A DNA stretch of 64,000 nt, taken from the NCBI GenBank assembly GCA_963714405.1, contig CAVQOH010000002.1, positions 1,116,001 through 1,180,000 on the forward strand. The letters are read 5' to 3'. Of the stretch, positions 16,643-24,984 are shown in pieces. The notes beneath the pieces were generated by a model, which worked only from the letters and a program-made list of their open reading frames with translations, was not told the DNA's origin and searched no databases. Origin of the DNA: JAZGGS01 sp963714405. GTDB taxonomy: Bacteria; Bacteroidota; Ignavibacteria; Ignavibacteriales; Ignavibacteriaceae. The position numbers and the translations under genes are program-made. Position 1 is the stretch's first letter. Each line of letters begins with the position of its first letter.

Positions 16643-17179
16643 GTGAAAAACACAATTCTATTCGTGCTTCTTTTGGGAATCACCTTCCTGGGATGTAGTG
16701 ATAAGCTAGATAACACTTTAGTATCATCATCTGTTCAGAATGATAAATTAGTTCCGCCACAATTATCCACATCAAAATTAATTGATGGTGAAGTTGGTGG
16801 TGAATTAACTTTAAACACAACTTACATTAATAGCGCGGGCAGTGAAATTAATGTAGCTGCAAGGCTTCAAATCCTTGAAGGATCCTACAACGGTACGATC
16901 AATATAGAAATGGTTGCCAATCCCGAGGATGCTTCCATTCAATTCTTTCCAGAAATCACATTTGATAGGGAAGTAAGACTTCATCTGGTCTATCAAGGGA
17001 TAGATTTAGAATCACTAGGTTACTTAACAACCCGTCATGTTGATTTTGTTTACTTTCCGGAAATTGGAGATGTTGAGATAGTTGTAAGCACAACCTCATT
17101 AGTGAATATTTCTCAAAATCAGATTTCGGTTCAAAATGCAAAACTCAAGCACTTTTCCAGATATGGTTGGGTGAGATAA
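16643..17179 (+). CDS. ZU5-like HFS-motif lipoprotein, copy 1
   Basis: A 178-residue lipoprotein starting at GTG, supported by GAAGGGG at 16631-16637. The signal peptide ends in FLGC with the lipidated Cys at residue 18. A Ser/Thr-rich linker leads to a beta-rich domain (IDGEVGGEL ... SYNGTINIEM ... VYQGIDL ... DFVYFPE) that ends in VQNAKLKHFSRYGWVR. The domain order and the final HFS strand resemble ZU5 domains, some of which cleave themselves between F and S. It is the first of four paralogues here (16643, 17232, 17833, 20966). It should sit on the periplasmic or outer face of a membrane. The function is unknown. Confidence 0.75.
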   Translation: MKNTILFVLLLGITFLGCSDKLDNTLVSSSVQNDKLVPPQLSTSKLIDGEVGGELTLNTTYINSAGSEINVAARLQILEGSYNGTINIEMVANPEDASIQFFPEITFDREVRLHLVYQGIDLESLGYLTTRHVDFVYFPEIGDVEIVVSTTSLVNISQNQISVQNAKLKHFSRYGWVR

Positions 17180-17231
17180 ATATGAACCAAATACTACTAA
17201 ATAAGCATAAAAAATTTTAAAGAATAAATAA

Positions 17232-17798
17232 ATGAAAAAGTTATTAACACTCAGTTTACTTTCGTTCATACTTTTTTTCGGATGTAATCAAGAAACAGAA
17301 ATCACATCACCTGTAAATAATTCACCTAACACGCAGTTAAAACTTATCCCGCTTCCTGCTCCATCTGGCGGATTGAACCTTGAAACAGATTATACAGCGT
17401 ACAAATATATTAATGGTGTACAAGGCGGATCATTTTGGGCTTCATACAGTTACCAAGGTGGACCAAATGGTATGGTGTATATGTCTTCAGGATTGAGTTT
17501 TCCAGCAAATTCATTCAGTGGGGTAAAAAACATTTCACAAACCTTTAGCTCTACTGGTGCAGCAATGGTTTTCGGACCACCTATGCAATTTAACACAACG
17601 GTTTATTACTCCCTCAAAATTGGAGGACTGGATTTAACAGGTGTAAATCCACAAACACTGGACTTCGTTTACATTGATGCAAATGGAAATATGTATCCCT
17701 GTGAATATGCATCTATAGCAATTGATATTGCAGCTGGTGTTTTAGCTGTTTATAACGCAGAACTAAATCATTTTTCAAGATATGGATTTGTTAATTAA
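17232..17798 (+). CDS. ZU5-like HFS-motif lipoprotein, copy 2
   Basis: A 188-residue lipoprotein; Cys18 follows LFFG. The next residues NQETEITSPVN are almost the same as in copy 3. The domain contains INGVQGGSFWASY, FPANSFSGVKNISQTF, MVFGPPMQFNTTV and IGGLDLTGVNPQTLDFVYID, then ends NAELNHFSRYGFVN. The pattern 'aliphatic-PxxxFxGxxxIxxxF ... FGPxMQF' is what a ZU5-like fold shows around its central strands. It is separated by 52 bases from copy 1 and 34 from copy 3, so probably one transcript. The function is unknown. Confidence 0.75.
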   Translation: MKKLLTLSLLSFILFFGCNQETEITSPVNNSPNTQLKLIPLPAPSGGLNLETDYTAYKYINGVQGGSFWASYSYQGGPNGMVYMSSGLSFPANSFSGVKNISQTFSSTGAAMVFGPPMQFNTTVYYSLKIGGLDLTGVNPQTLDFVYIDANGNMYPCEYASIAIDIAAGVLAVYNAELNHFSRYGFVN

Positions 17799-17832
17799 TT
17801 AATCACCCTATAAATAATAAAAGGAAATACTA

Positions 17833-18399
17833 ATGAAAAATCTTCTCATATTTTTGTTATTCTCAGGCCTGGTTTTCTTCGGATGTAACCAGGATTCAGA
17901 AATAACATCACCGGTAAACACACCCCAGGAAAGAGTGCTTAATAAGCAGCTTATATCTCTACCGCCGTCAATTGGATTAGGTGTTGAAACCCAAACTTAC
18001 GATCAAGATATTGATGGTTCAAATGGGGGTGAATTCCAAAAATGGTATAGTTATCAGAATAGTTCCGGCGGAACTATTGACCAGTTTGCTGATTTGGATT
18101 TTTTCCCCGGAGCATTTACTGGAACAAAAAACATTTCAATGACATTTAACACAGGCGGCGCAGCCATGGATTTTGGCCCTGCAATGCAATTTCAAGTTGA
18201 TGTTGAATATACATATAAAATTACAGGATTGGATTTAACGGGTATAGATCCAAATACACTTGAATTCGTTTACATTGATTCAAATGGTAATATGTATACC
18301 GTTGAATACGATTATGTAGAAATGGATGCGAGCATTGGAATGCTGAAAGTTAAAGATGCAAAATTGAATCACTTCTCGAGATACGGATTCGTGAACTAA
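17833..18399 (+). CDS. ZU5-like HFS-motif lipoprotein, copy 3
   Basis: A 188-residue lipoprotein, the closest relative of copy 2 (a recent tandem duplication is likely). Cys18 follows VFFG. Landmarks are DGSNGGEFQKWY, FFPGAFTGTKNISMTF, MDFGPAMQFQVDV, ITGLDLTGIDPNTLEFVYID and the end DAKLNHFSRYGFVN. AAAGGAAA at 17820-17827 is the ribosome binding site. HFS His is residue 180. The next gene is a TPR protein 20 bases downstream, consistent with an operon. Confidence 0.75.
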   Translation: MKNLLIFLLFSGLVFFGCNQDSEITSPVNTPQERVLNKQLISLPPSIGLGVETQTYDQDIDGSNGGEFQKWYSYQNSSGGTIDQFADLDFFPGAFTGTKNISMTFNTGGAAMDFGPAMQFQVDVEYTYKITGLDLTGIDPNTLEFVYIDSNGNMYTVEYDYVEMDASIGMLKVKDAKLNHFSRYGFVN

Positions 18400-18419
18400 T
18401 TTTTTACAAGGGATAAATA

Positions 18420-19658
18420 ATGCAAAAAGCAAAAATAACATTTGAACAAGAACTCGATAGTCTCCTGAAACAATATTTTGGAGAAGTTGAATTAAATCGA
18501 ATGAATGTGAAGATGCATCCCAGAAAAGAAAGTAATAGTAGAATTTCTGAAATGATAAACGACTTTTACAGGAATCAGCTTGATATAGATATAGATAGCA
18601 GCAATGAGCGAATAAGAATAGATAGAACGATAACATTTTCAGAAAAACAACTAAAGCCAGATAAGTTCTCTGAATTCTTACTGGATCTTGGTGATCTCTG
18701 TATTTCTTGCGGTAGATTAAATATCGCAAATGAAATATTTAGGAAAGTGAAAAAAAGCAGCAATAGCTCACTTCTTCAAGCCGAGGCATTGCTGGAACAA
18801 GCAAATATCCTAAGTAGAACAGGAGATTGGCCAAGGAGCTTAGTAAATCTAGCTGAAGCTGAATCATTATTCAATAAAATTGAAGACAGTTTTGGAATGG
18901 CAAGATGTTATAATCTTCTTGGGACTATTTATGGAGACCGGGGAGATATTGATAAAGCTAAAAAGTATTTTATTAAAAGTCTCGCAAATGTTCATCCTGA
19001 AGCTAATTTAGAAATGCAAGCAAATTTAAATACAAATTTGGGAATCATTGCTAATATAGAGGAAAACAGAACAGAGGCTCATAAACACTTTTATGATGCA
19101 CTATCAATATTTAAAGAACTTAATAATTCCAAACGCATCGCTGAAGTGAACTATAATATTGGTTTAACATTTGTCGGTGGCGAGGATTATGATTCCGCGC
19201 TTAAAGTTTTCGATGAAGCAATTGAAATTGCAAAGTCAGGTCGATTTATTTCAATATTGTGTTTAGTATATCTGGCAAAAGCACAAATTCTAATTGTGAG
19301 AAATGATATTTCTTCAGCATCAGAGTTTGTTGATAAAGCATTAGAGATTAGTCATAATGTTGATGATAAATTGACTTTTGGAGACTTATACAAGTTAAAA
19401 GGAATAATCGAGAGGCAATTGCGTAATTACGAACTTTCAGAAAGCTATCTGTTAAACAGTCTTCGCATAAACAAGAATTTGAAAAACGAAACAAATATTG
19501 CTGAGACATCATATGAATTAGGTGTTCTGTATGATGAAATTAATAATACAATTTCAAAAGAATCATATTTAAGGAATGCCTTAGACTATTATAAAAAGAT
19601 AGACTCTAAACAAAAAGTGAAAGAAATTGAAATAAAACTAGGTTTTGCGGTAGCTTAA
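18420..19658 (+). CDS. TPR-repeat protein, copy 1 of the pair inside the lipoprotein cassette
   Basis: A 412-residue protein with no signal peptide or membrane segment, so cytoplasmic. From about residue 110 it is built of tetratricopeptide repeats (ARCYNLLGTIYGDRGDIDKAKKYF, AEVNYNIGLTFVGGEDYDSALKVF). The first 80 residues form a separate acidic region containing RIRIDRTITFSEKQLKPDKF, which is matched in the following gene (LLVDRMITYSENSLEEEKHY). No enzymatic or DNA-binding domain was seen. It may be an adaptor for the neighbouring lipoproteins or their regulator, but a cytoplasmic protein and exported lipoproteins cannot contact each other directly. Confidence 0.75.
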   Translation: MQKAKITFEQELDSLLKQYFGEVELNRMNVKMHPRKESNSRISEMINDFYRNQLDIDIDSSNERIRIDRTITFSEKQLKPDKFSEFLLDLGDLCISCGRLNIANEIFRKVKKSSNSSLLQAEALLEQANILSRTGDWPRSLVNLAEAESLFNKIEDSFGMARCYNLLGTIYGDRGDIDKAKKYFIKSLANVHPEANLEMQANLNTNLGIIANIEENRTEAHKHFYDALSIFKELNNSKRIAEVNYNIGLTFVGGEDYDSALKVFDEAIEIAKSGRFISILCLVYLAKAQILIVRNDISSASEFVDKALEISHNVDDKLTFGDLYKLKGIIERQLRNYELSESYLLNSLRINKNLKNETNIAETSYELGVLYDEINNTISKESYLRNALDYYKKIDSKQKVKEIEIKLGFAVA

Positions 19659-19685
19659 ATCACTATTGCATAAAAGAGGTTAAAC

Positions 19686-20927
19686 ATGAAGAATAATTCA
19701 ACAAATATCACAAATGATCTGAAAAATTTACTTCACGATTATCTCTCCGAAGATTCTGCCAAAGAATTTATCAGAGCCATTAAAACGGATAGTAAGGTAA
19801 ATGATAACAATGTGATTAAGTTTTCCAAATTAGATCAATCTCAAGTTGAATATGATATCCCAAGTGGGCTTGATTCTCGTTTACTTGTTGACAGGATGAT
19901 AACGTATAGTGAAAATAGCTTAGAGGAAGAAAAGCACTATAAATTACTTCTTGATCTTTCACAGTTAATGCTTTTCTCAGGCGAAAATGCATATTCTCTT
20001 GAAATTGCTCAGGATTTGATAAATAAACTTAATGGTAAAGATAATTTTAGATCGATCCTGGCTGAAACAAATCTAATGATCTCAAAAATTTACTGGTCTC
20101 AGGCATACTGGGAGGAAAGTGAATACTACATTTCAGAGGCTATCTTAGTATTTGGATCAATCTCCAGTAAACCTGGGCTTTCTAAATGTGAGAATATGCT
20201 CGGAACATTATATGGAGAAAAGGGAGAGTTCGGAAAAGCAAAAGATCATCTTGAAAGTGCTTTGGAACTACTTGAGGAAGATAATGATTTATCTTCAAAT
20301 GCAATGATTCATACAAATTTGGGAATCATTAATACAATAAACGGGAATTTTGAAACAGCAATTTGGAATTATAAAAACGCCGCTGAAAAATTTGAAAAGC
20401 TGCACGATGAAAGGCGGCTTGCCCGTGTTTATCATAATCTTGGAATGCTTTACAGCCAGATGGAAAATTATGATGGTGCACTTGAGGAATTCAATAAGTG
20501 CATTTCTGTTTCGATGACCAATGATTATTTATCAAATTGTGCTGTTGCTTACATAGGGAAAGCGCACATCTATACAAAAATGAAAAATCCTGCTTTAGCT
20601 GAAGCATATACTGATAAAGCCATGGAAATAGCGTATAAGATAAATGATACAATATCAATTGCAGAGATCTACAAAATAAAAGGTATGATACAGGATGATA
20701 TGGATAATTTTCAGCTTTCAGAAGAATTTTTTGAGAATAGTATAAGATTAAATAAGGATGTAGAGAGCAGGTTAAACGAAGCAGAAAGCTCAGTAGAAAT
20801 GGGAAAACTTCTTCAAAAAACAAACAGGGAAAATGAAGCTGAACAATTCTTTAATGTTGCCAATAACTTCTTTAAAGGTTTAACTAATAACTCATTTAGA
20901 GCCGGTTTGGTTCAACAAAGTATATGA
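19686..20927 (+). CDS. TPR-repeat protein, copy 2 of the pair
   Basis: A 413-residue paralogue of the preceding TPR protein, sharing the layout: N-terminal region with LLVDRMITYSENSLEEE, then TPRs (CENMLGTLYGEKGEFGKAKDHL, ARVYHNLGMLYSQMENYDGAL, IGKAHIYTKMKNPALAEAY). It is cytoplasmic by sequence. AAAGAGG at 19673-19679 supplies the ribosome binding site. It starts 28 bases after the first TPR gene, and its stop is 39 bases before the best start of lipoprotein copy 4, so all six genes are probably one unit. The function is unknown. Confidence 0.75.
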   Translation: MKNNSTNITNDLKNLLHDYLSEDSAKEFIRAIKTDSKVNDNNVIKFSKLDQSQVEYDIPSGLDSRLLVDRMITYSENSLEEEKHYKLLLDLSQLMLFSGENAYSLEIAQDLINKLNGKDNFRSILAETNLMISKIYWSQAYWEESEYYISEAILVFGSISSKPGLSKCENMLGTLYGEKGEFGKAKDHLESALELLEEDNDLSSNAMIHTNLGIINTINGNFETAIWNYKNAAEKFEKLHDERRLARVYHNLGMLYSQMENYDGALEEFNKCISVSMTNDYLSNCAVAYIGKAHIYTKMKNPALAEAYTDKAMEIAYKINDTISIAEIYKIKGMIQDDMDNFQLSEEFFENSIRLNKDVESRLNEAESSVEMGKLLQKTNRENEAEQFFNVANNFFKGLTNNSFRAGLVQQSI

Positions 20928-20965
20928 AAAATAATTTATTACAATACAATTTTTTGAGAGTGTTT

Positions 20966-21592
20966 ATGAAATCCATCTTTTTGGGACTAATACTGATTTC
21001 GATTTTTTTATTGGGTTGTGAGGACACATCAAATATTACGAATCCAGTATTAAATTCAGAATCAGGACAACTTAATAAAATCACAGAATACGATTACGAA
21101 TTGGTACCCCTTCCACCCAGATCACAATTATGGATTGATAGCGTTCTAACAACAAGCAAAACAATTGATGGTGATATTGGTGGGAGAATAATACTAGAGA
21201 AGTACTACATTGCTGCCAATGGCGATTCGATTATTGTTTATGCTAATTTAAATGTACCTCCCGGTGCATTTACAGGTACCGAAACAATAACTATGACTGT
21301 TGATGATGAATTTTGTGCTATTCATTTTTATCCATCAATGGTATTTCTTGATACGTTAAAATTATTCCAAAGTTTTGAAGGTCTCGATCTAAGTACTTAT
21401 GGTAACTCTATTTTTGATTTCGTTTTTATAGATGAATATGGCAATTTCGAACTCATTAAAAAGAATGGCCTGCAGGTAAAAATAAATCAGGGAATCGTAA
21501 GAGTTCAAAATGCAAAACTATTACACTTTTCCAGGTATGGTTGGGTGCGCAGACCAGTACCTGTAGCATATAATACTCCAGTATTTGATTAG
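20966..21592 (+). CDS. ZU5-like HFS-motif lipoprotein, copy 4 with C-terminal tail
   Basis: A 208-residue lipoprotein. The ATG at 20966 is chosen over one at 20924 because it puts the lipidated Cys (LLGC) at residue 18, as in the other three copies, and because GAGAG lies just upstream. The domain shows IDGDIGGRIILEKYY, LNVPPGAFTGTETITMTV, FEGLDLSTYG and DFVFIDEYGN, then VQNAKLLHFSRYGWVRR. Unlike the others it runs on for about 13 residues after that motif. LNVPPGAFTGT is very close to the IPPGA signature of ZU5 domains, making this the best copy for the family assignment. Confidence 0.75.
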   Translation: MKSIFLGLILISIFLLGCEDTSNITNPVLNSESGQLNKITEYDYELVPLPPRSQLWIDSVLTTSKTIDGDIGGRIILEKYYIAANGDSIIVYANLNVPPGAFTGTETITMTVDDEFCAIHFYPSMVFLDTLKLFQSFEGLDLSTYGNSIFDFVFIDEYGNFELIKKNGLQVKINQGIVRVQNAKLLHFSRYGWVRRPVPVAYNTPVFD

Positions 21593-22507
21593 ATGACAAA
21601 CTACCTAATAAAAGATGATTTAACTTTGAAACAAAGCATCAGAAAAAATGAGAATCCAAATGTTATCATTAATTATTTAAGTTCCTGATTCGGATTTCAA
21701 GATTTATTTAATGACTATATTAATGAAAACATGAGGAACTAAATAAATTATTAACCCACCCTTATCGTAAAGTCGAATATCATACTGGCTAAACAGATAA
21801 ACAAACTTATAAGACAATCATACTTTTTCACCCCCCAGTAAAAATGTAAATGTAGTAAAACCCATAATACTTATATTGCTGCTGCTCGTTTGTTAGTTTC
21901 CTCTAACATATTTAAGATTCGCATTTTAAAATAATTATTCTCTTTCCAATTGGCTGGCATAGTCCTTTTATATTCTCATTTTAAATTCAAGTGATTTAAT
22001 GTATAATTTAAATTCATCTTTAGTTTTCACGCAATTTTAACAAACCCCATTGAACCTAATTTTTAGCAAAGGGCAGTTATAAATTCTATATTAAGATATT
22101 GTTTGGCAAGCAGTAAGTTGGCGTAATGATCATTCTTTAAAGCTTTGCCTCTCTATTGACTATGTATTGGCCCCCACTGCTGTGATGGCCCTAATATGAT
22201 TAGTATTCGCCCTTTTTTTTTGATCTGTCGATTACTTAATCTTCAGAACTTTTCCTACACCTTTAAGTTAGTTTTTAGTATTGTGAATAAAATTTATTGC
22301 ATTTAATATTCTAATTCCCGGTCGATATAAGCAAGAATTTCCATTAATAAAAAGATTTTTATTTTATAAATTGCAAACCTAAACTCATCTTTTGATTATC
22401 GCTTCATTTATTTAAATTTAATATACACTTAGTTATCAATATTAAACTAAACATAACATTTGTATAGATATTAATAAAACAAACAAAGTATCTGAAAGGA
22501 AAATTAT
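21593..22507. other. 915-bp gene-poor region
   Basis: Nothing convincing is seen. A 31-codon ORF begins directly at the stop of lipoprotein copy 4 (ATG 21593, MTNYLIKDDLTLKQSI, stop 21686-21688) and looks like a truncated start of a gene. The rest is AT-rich with stops in all frames, consistent with decayed or recombined island DNA. Confidence 0.45.
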
Positions 22508-22813
22508 ATGCCAGTAAAACCGAGCGAAAAAGAAGAAGAATATTTTGCACGATTGGAATTTGAGGAAAAGAAAAAACGGGAGAAGGAAAGAATTGCTAAG
22601 CTTGAAGCTGATGAAAAGAAAAGATTAAAGGAGTTGCATCATATGCGTTGTCCAAAATGCGGTATGCAGCTTATTGAAATAAATTATAAGGGAATTGAAG
22701 TGGACAAATGCTCTTCTTGTGAAGGGATATGGTTAGATGCCGGAGAACTTCAAACCGTATCTAAATTTGAAGGTAATAATAAAGACAAATGGTATAAAGT
22801 GCTTATAAAATAA
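22508..22813 (+). CDS. zf-TFIIB zinc-ribbon protein with charged N-terminal helix
   Basis: A 101-residue protein. Residues 1-45 are a highly charged predicted helix (KEEEYFARLEFEEKKKREKE). Residues 48-90 are a zf-TFIIB domain with CPKCGMQL and CSSCEGIWLDAGEL. GAAAGGA at 22494-22500 is the ribosome binding site. Small zf-TFIIB proteins are common and of unknown role. The gene ends the candidate island; the terminator after it is a near-copy of the tRNA-fMet terminator. Confidence 0.8.
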   Translation: MPVKPSEKEEEYFARLEFEEKKKREKERIAKLEADEKKRLKELHHMRCPKCGMQLIEINYKGIEVDKCSSCEGIWLDAGELQTVSKFEGNNKDKWYKVLIK

Positions 22814-22866
22814 ATTGGTCAATCTGAATTTTATTGTATAGAGCAATTAGAATTTACCCTGATATC

Positions 22867-22899
22867 AAGGTTGAAAATAATATGTTTTCAACCTTTTTA
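22867..22899 (+). terminator. Terminator, near-copy of the tRNA-fMet terminator
   Basis: AAGGTTGAAAAT, three loop bases (two of them changed), then ATGTTTTCAACCTTTTT: the same 11-bp stem as at 7334-7367. It terminates the zinc-ribbon gene and may be the right junction of the inserted segment. Confidence 0.7.
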
Positions 22900-23023
22900 T
22901 TTTTAATGAGGTACATATTATTATCCAATCTGTTTCCAGCGTCCAATTATTGTCAACCCTCTTGTAATCGCAGAAAATCATATGTCGTCATTATCAGTTA
23001 TATATTATCAAATAGGAGGTAAA

Positions 23024-23364
23024 ATGGATTTATAATTAAAACCCGCAATCACATTTGAAGCAATAAACAGACCTTTAGCGAATAAATTGCAAGATTATAG
23101 GGTGAAACTGCTCAGAAATCCCATTGCAGAATTTCAATATATCCAAGTTGAAAAATCAGCTTTGGTAGGAATTTGGATAGGGATAAATGAGAAGAAGAAT
23201 GTTATAATACTGATAAATACAATGCCATCTACTCTGGCCAGATTTCTTTTCCGGGATTGATTTTCACGCTAATTCAGCAGGGATTTATGAATGCAGCTCA
23301 GAGTAAAGACAGGCAGAAAGTTGCAGGTATTTTGAAAAAAGAATTTAGTACAAACGAAGTTTAA
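23024..23364 (+). pseudogene. Decayed small gene with early stop and frameshift
   Basis: AGGAGGT at 23014-23020 and ATG at 23024 start a frame that hits TAA at codon 4 (23033-23035). The frame then stays open (KPAITFEAINRPLANKLQDY ... VEKSALVGIWIGINEKKNV) until about 23214. From there the coding-like text moves to another frame (YSGQISFPGLIFTLIQQGFM ... KKEFSTNEV) and ends at TAA 23362-23364. Joined, this would be about 113 residues. The family was not recognised. A good ribosome binding site plus two lesions make a recently dead gene likely; sequencing errors are the alternative. Confidence 0.55.
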
Positions 23365-23446
23365 AATTGTTGAGGCAATTTGTATTGTAAACTTTTTTAA
23401 ATGTTGGAATTACAGATTAAAGGGAATCTAAAAGTGAAATACTTTA

Positions 23447-23623
23447 TTAGCTTCTAATTAATTCTATTGCAGTTTTTTTATCCCAGGTAAGATTTTTTTT
23501 AATTTGTTGTTCCAATCCATACTTGGGTATGTGTATTTCTATCGGAACACTTACATTAAAATCAAAAGTTAGTTGATTGATGTTTTTCTTTATGGAATTC
23601 TTCCTTCTTCCTCTTCTCATCAT
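23447..23623 (-). CDS. Possible small protein or gene remnant, 58 aa
   Basis: ATG at 23623 (minus strand) to TAA at 23447. The product has a basic N-terminus (MMRRGRRKNSIKKN) and a protein-like C-terminus (VSVPIEIHIPKYGLEQQIKK, LTWDKKTAIELI). An overlapping frame upstream also looks coding (NRFYHSLSDDEKRKKEEFHK), so this may be the end of a frameshifted gene. No ribosome binding site was seen. Unrecognised. Confidence 0.35.
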   Translation of the reverse strand: MMRRGRRKNSIKKNINQLTFDFNVSVPIEIHIPKYGLEQQIKKNLTWDKKTAIELIRS

Positions 23624-23775
23624 CTGATAAACTATGGTAAAATCGGTTTGCGTAATTTTTAAAAAAGTTTGTCTTACAATTTTAAAGTGTTACCACAAAC
23701 CTGCGATTATTTTTTGTCTAAGTCAAATAAAAAATAAAAAAACTTTCCTTGCTTTTATCAAATATTTAAAATTAA

Positions 23776-23802
23776 AAACCCGGGGAGATGAAACCCGGGT
23801 TT
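23776..23802 (-). terminator. Terminator of the HEAT-repeat gene
   Basis: On the minus strand AAACCCGGG and CCCGGGTTT form a GC-rich stem, followed by TTAATTTT. It lies just downstream of the minus-strand gene ending at 23834. Confidence 0.7.
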
Positions 23803-23833
23803 GTGGAGAAGAGATTAGATTTATTTGGCGGTA

Positions 23834-24277
23834 CTAATCAATTACCGCATACGTTTTATCCTTACCTTTTTCATCGTTTCGCTGATTACTTCGGAGGTAA
23901 TCGTTATAAAAATTTGAGGCTAATTTGCTTACTCGTTCACTTTCATCAAAGCGTATCGCTTGTTTTACTGCAAAAATTGCAATAGGAGTACCAATCTTAT
24001 AAAGTGCAAGTGCTGCACAAATCCTAATTTGCTCACACTTATCATTTTTTAATAGTTTCATTAAAGGAATTACACCTTCTGTTATCCTAAGTTCACCCAG
24101 CATGTATGCACAACTTGTTTTAAGACCTCTATTGTCAGTATTTAATCCTTCAACTAAGCTGGAAATTGTATTTTGTGTGTAATTAGATCTTGTAGTTGAT
24201 TTATCACCAGGATGCATTTTTGTTGCAAATGTGATAAATAAAAGTAAAACCGTAAAAATTTTTACCGCGCCATTCAT
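23834..24277 (-). CDS. Exported HEAT-repeat protein
   Basis: A 147-residue protein with a signal peptide (1-20) and two HEAT-like repeats (GLKTSCAYMLGELRITEGVI, QIRICAALALYKIGTPIAIF). GGAGAG just upstream of the ATG is the ribosome binding site. HEAT repeats mediate protein contacts; nothing points to a specific partner. It has its own terminator at 23776-23802. Confidence 0.7.
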   Translation of the reverse strand: MNGAVKIFTVLLLFITFATKMHPGDKSTTRSNYTQNTISSLVEGLNTDNRGLKTSCAYMLGELRITEGVIPLMKLLKNDKCEQIRICAALALYKIGTPIAIFAVKQAIRFDESERVSKLASNFYNDYLRSNQRNDEKGKDKTYAVID

Positions 24278-24510
24278 AATCTCTCCATTAAATTGTTGTT
24301 AAATTATTTCAATCACTACAATTAAGACTGCCTAGTGAGTAGAAGAGTTTTAAATAATGAACAAACGGCAAAATGATTGGCTAAAGGGTTTATAATTATG
24401 GCAGGCAAACCGGGTTGGGTTAATTCTATTTGATTACAAGACATTTAATGATTTGTTAACACAATCTCTGTTGTAACTTTGAGCTAATGGTATAAATTGG
24501 TAATACAAGA

Positions 24511-24786
24511 ATGGATAATTTATTAATCAACTATAGGAAAATCAGCAAATTGAAAAGAAAACAGAAAATATTTAAAAGCACTTTATGGCTTACTATAAGA
24601 ATTGTTGGAATTTTTATATTAGTTCAGTTAACAGTGGTTGCCATAGGTAACTGGAATACTGCCTCAATAGCAGCTTTTTTACTTTCAATTACGCTTATAG
24701 TATTTGTTATAGCCTTTATTTCAGCCCGGATAAAGGAAAAAAGAAAAAACAATACTCCGCCATCACATATTATTGCCAGCAGATAA
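24511..24786 (+). CDS. Small two-helix membrane protein
   Basis: A 91-residue protein: a basic N-terminus (KISKLKRKQKIFKS), two predicted membrane helices (about 27-46 and 52-70), and a basic C-terminus (ARIKEKRKNN). Both ends should be cytoplasmic. No family was recognised. Confidence 0.55.
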   Translation: MDNLLINYRKISKLKRKQKIFKSTLWLTIRIVGIFILVQLTVVAIGNWNTASIAAFLLSITLIVFVIAFISARIKEKRKNNTPPSHIIASR

Positions 24787-24806
24787 CCGATTTGAACGTG
24801 AGAAAA

Positions 24807-24947
24807 TCACTCCCAAACAGGTACCACGCTTATATCTTTTACTTGATCAGGTAATTTTAAATACCATTTACCAATAGGATGATGACTCAACCGCTCATCC
24901 TTAAAAGGTTGAGATTTACCTATAATTTGGTTCAATTTATTACTCAT
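24807..24947 (-). CDS. Possible 46-aa small protein
   Basis: Minus-strand ATG at 24947, TGA at 24807. The composition is protein-like with aromatic and charged residues (FKDERLSHHPIGKWYLKLPD, VVPVWE). No strong ribosome binding site. It could be a genuine small protein or the relic of a larger one. Unrecognised. Confidence 0.4.
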   Translation of the reverse strand: MSNKLNQIIGKSQPFKDERLSHHPIGKWYLKLPDQVKDISVVPVWE

Positions 24948-24984
24948 TTTTAGAAATAATACGATTTATAAATACGGAGGCACA

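Noticed and set aside
20924..20965. Upstream start (14 extra codons) for lipoprotein copy 4
   Set aside because: It would displace the lipobox Cys from residue 18, where it lies in the other three copies, and has no ribosome binding site.
22834..23022. 62-codon plus-strand ORF after the zinc-ribbon gene
   Set aside because: It runs through the terminator at 22867-22899 and has no ribosome binding site.
24398..24433. 11-codon ORF MAGKPGWVNSI with AAAGGG upstream
   Set aside because: The ribosome binding site is good, but no gene follows in a way that fits a leader peptide, and the length is too short to support.
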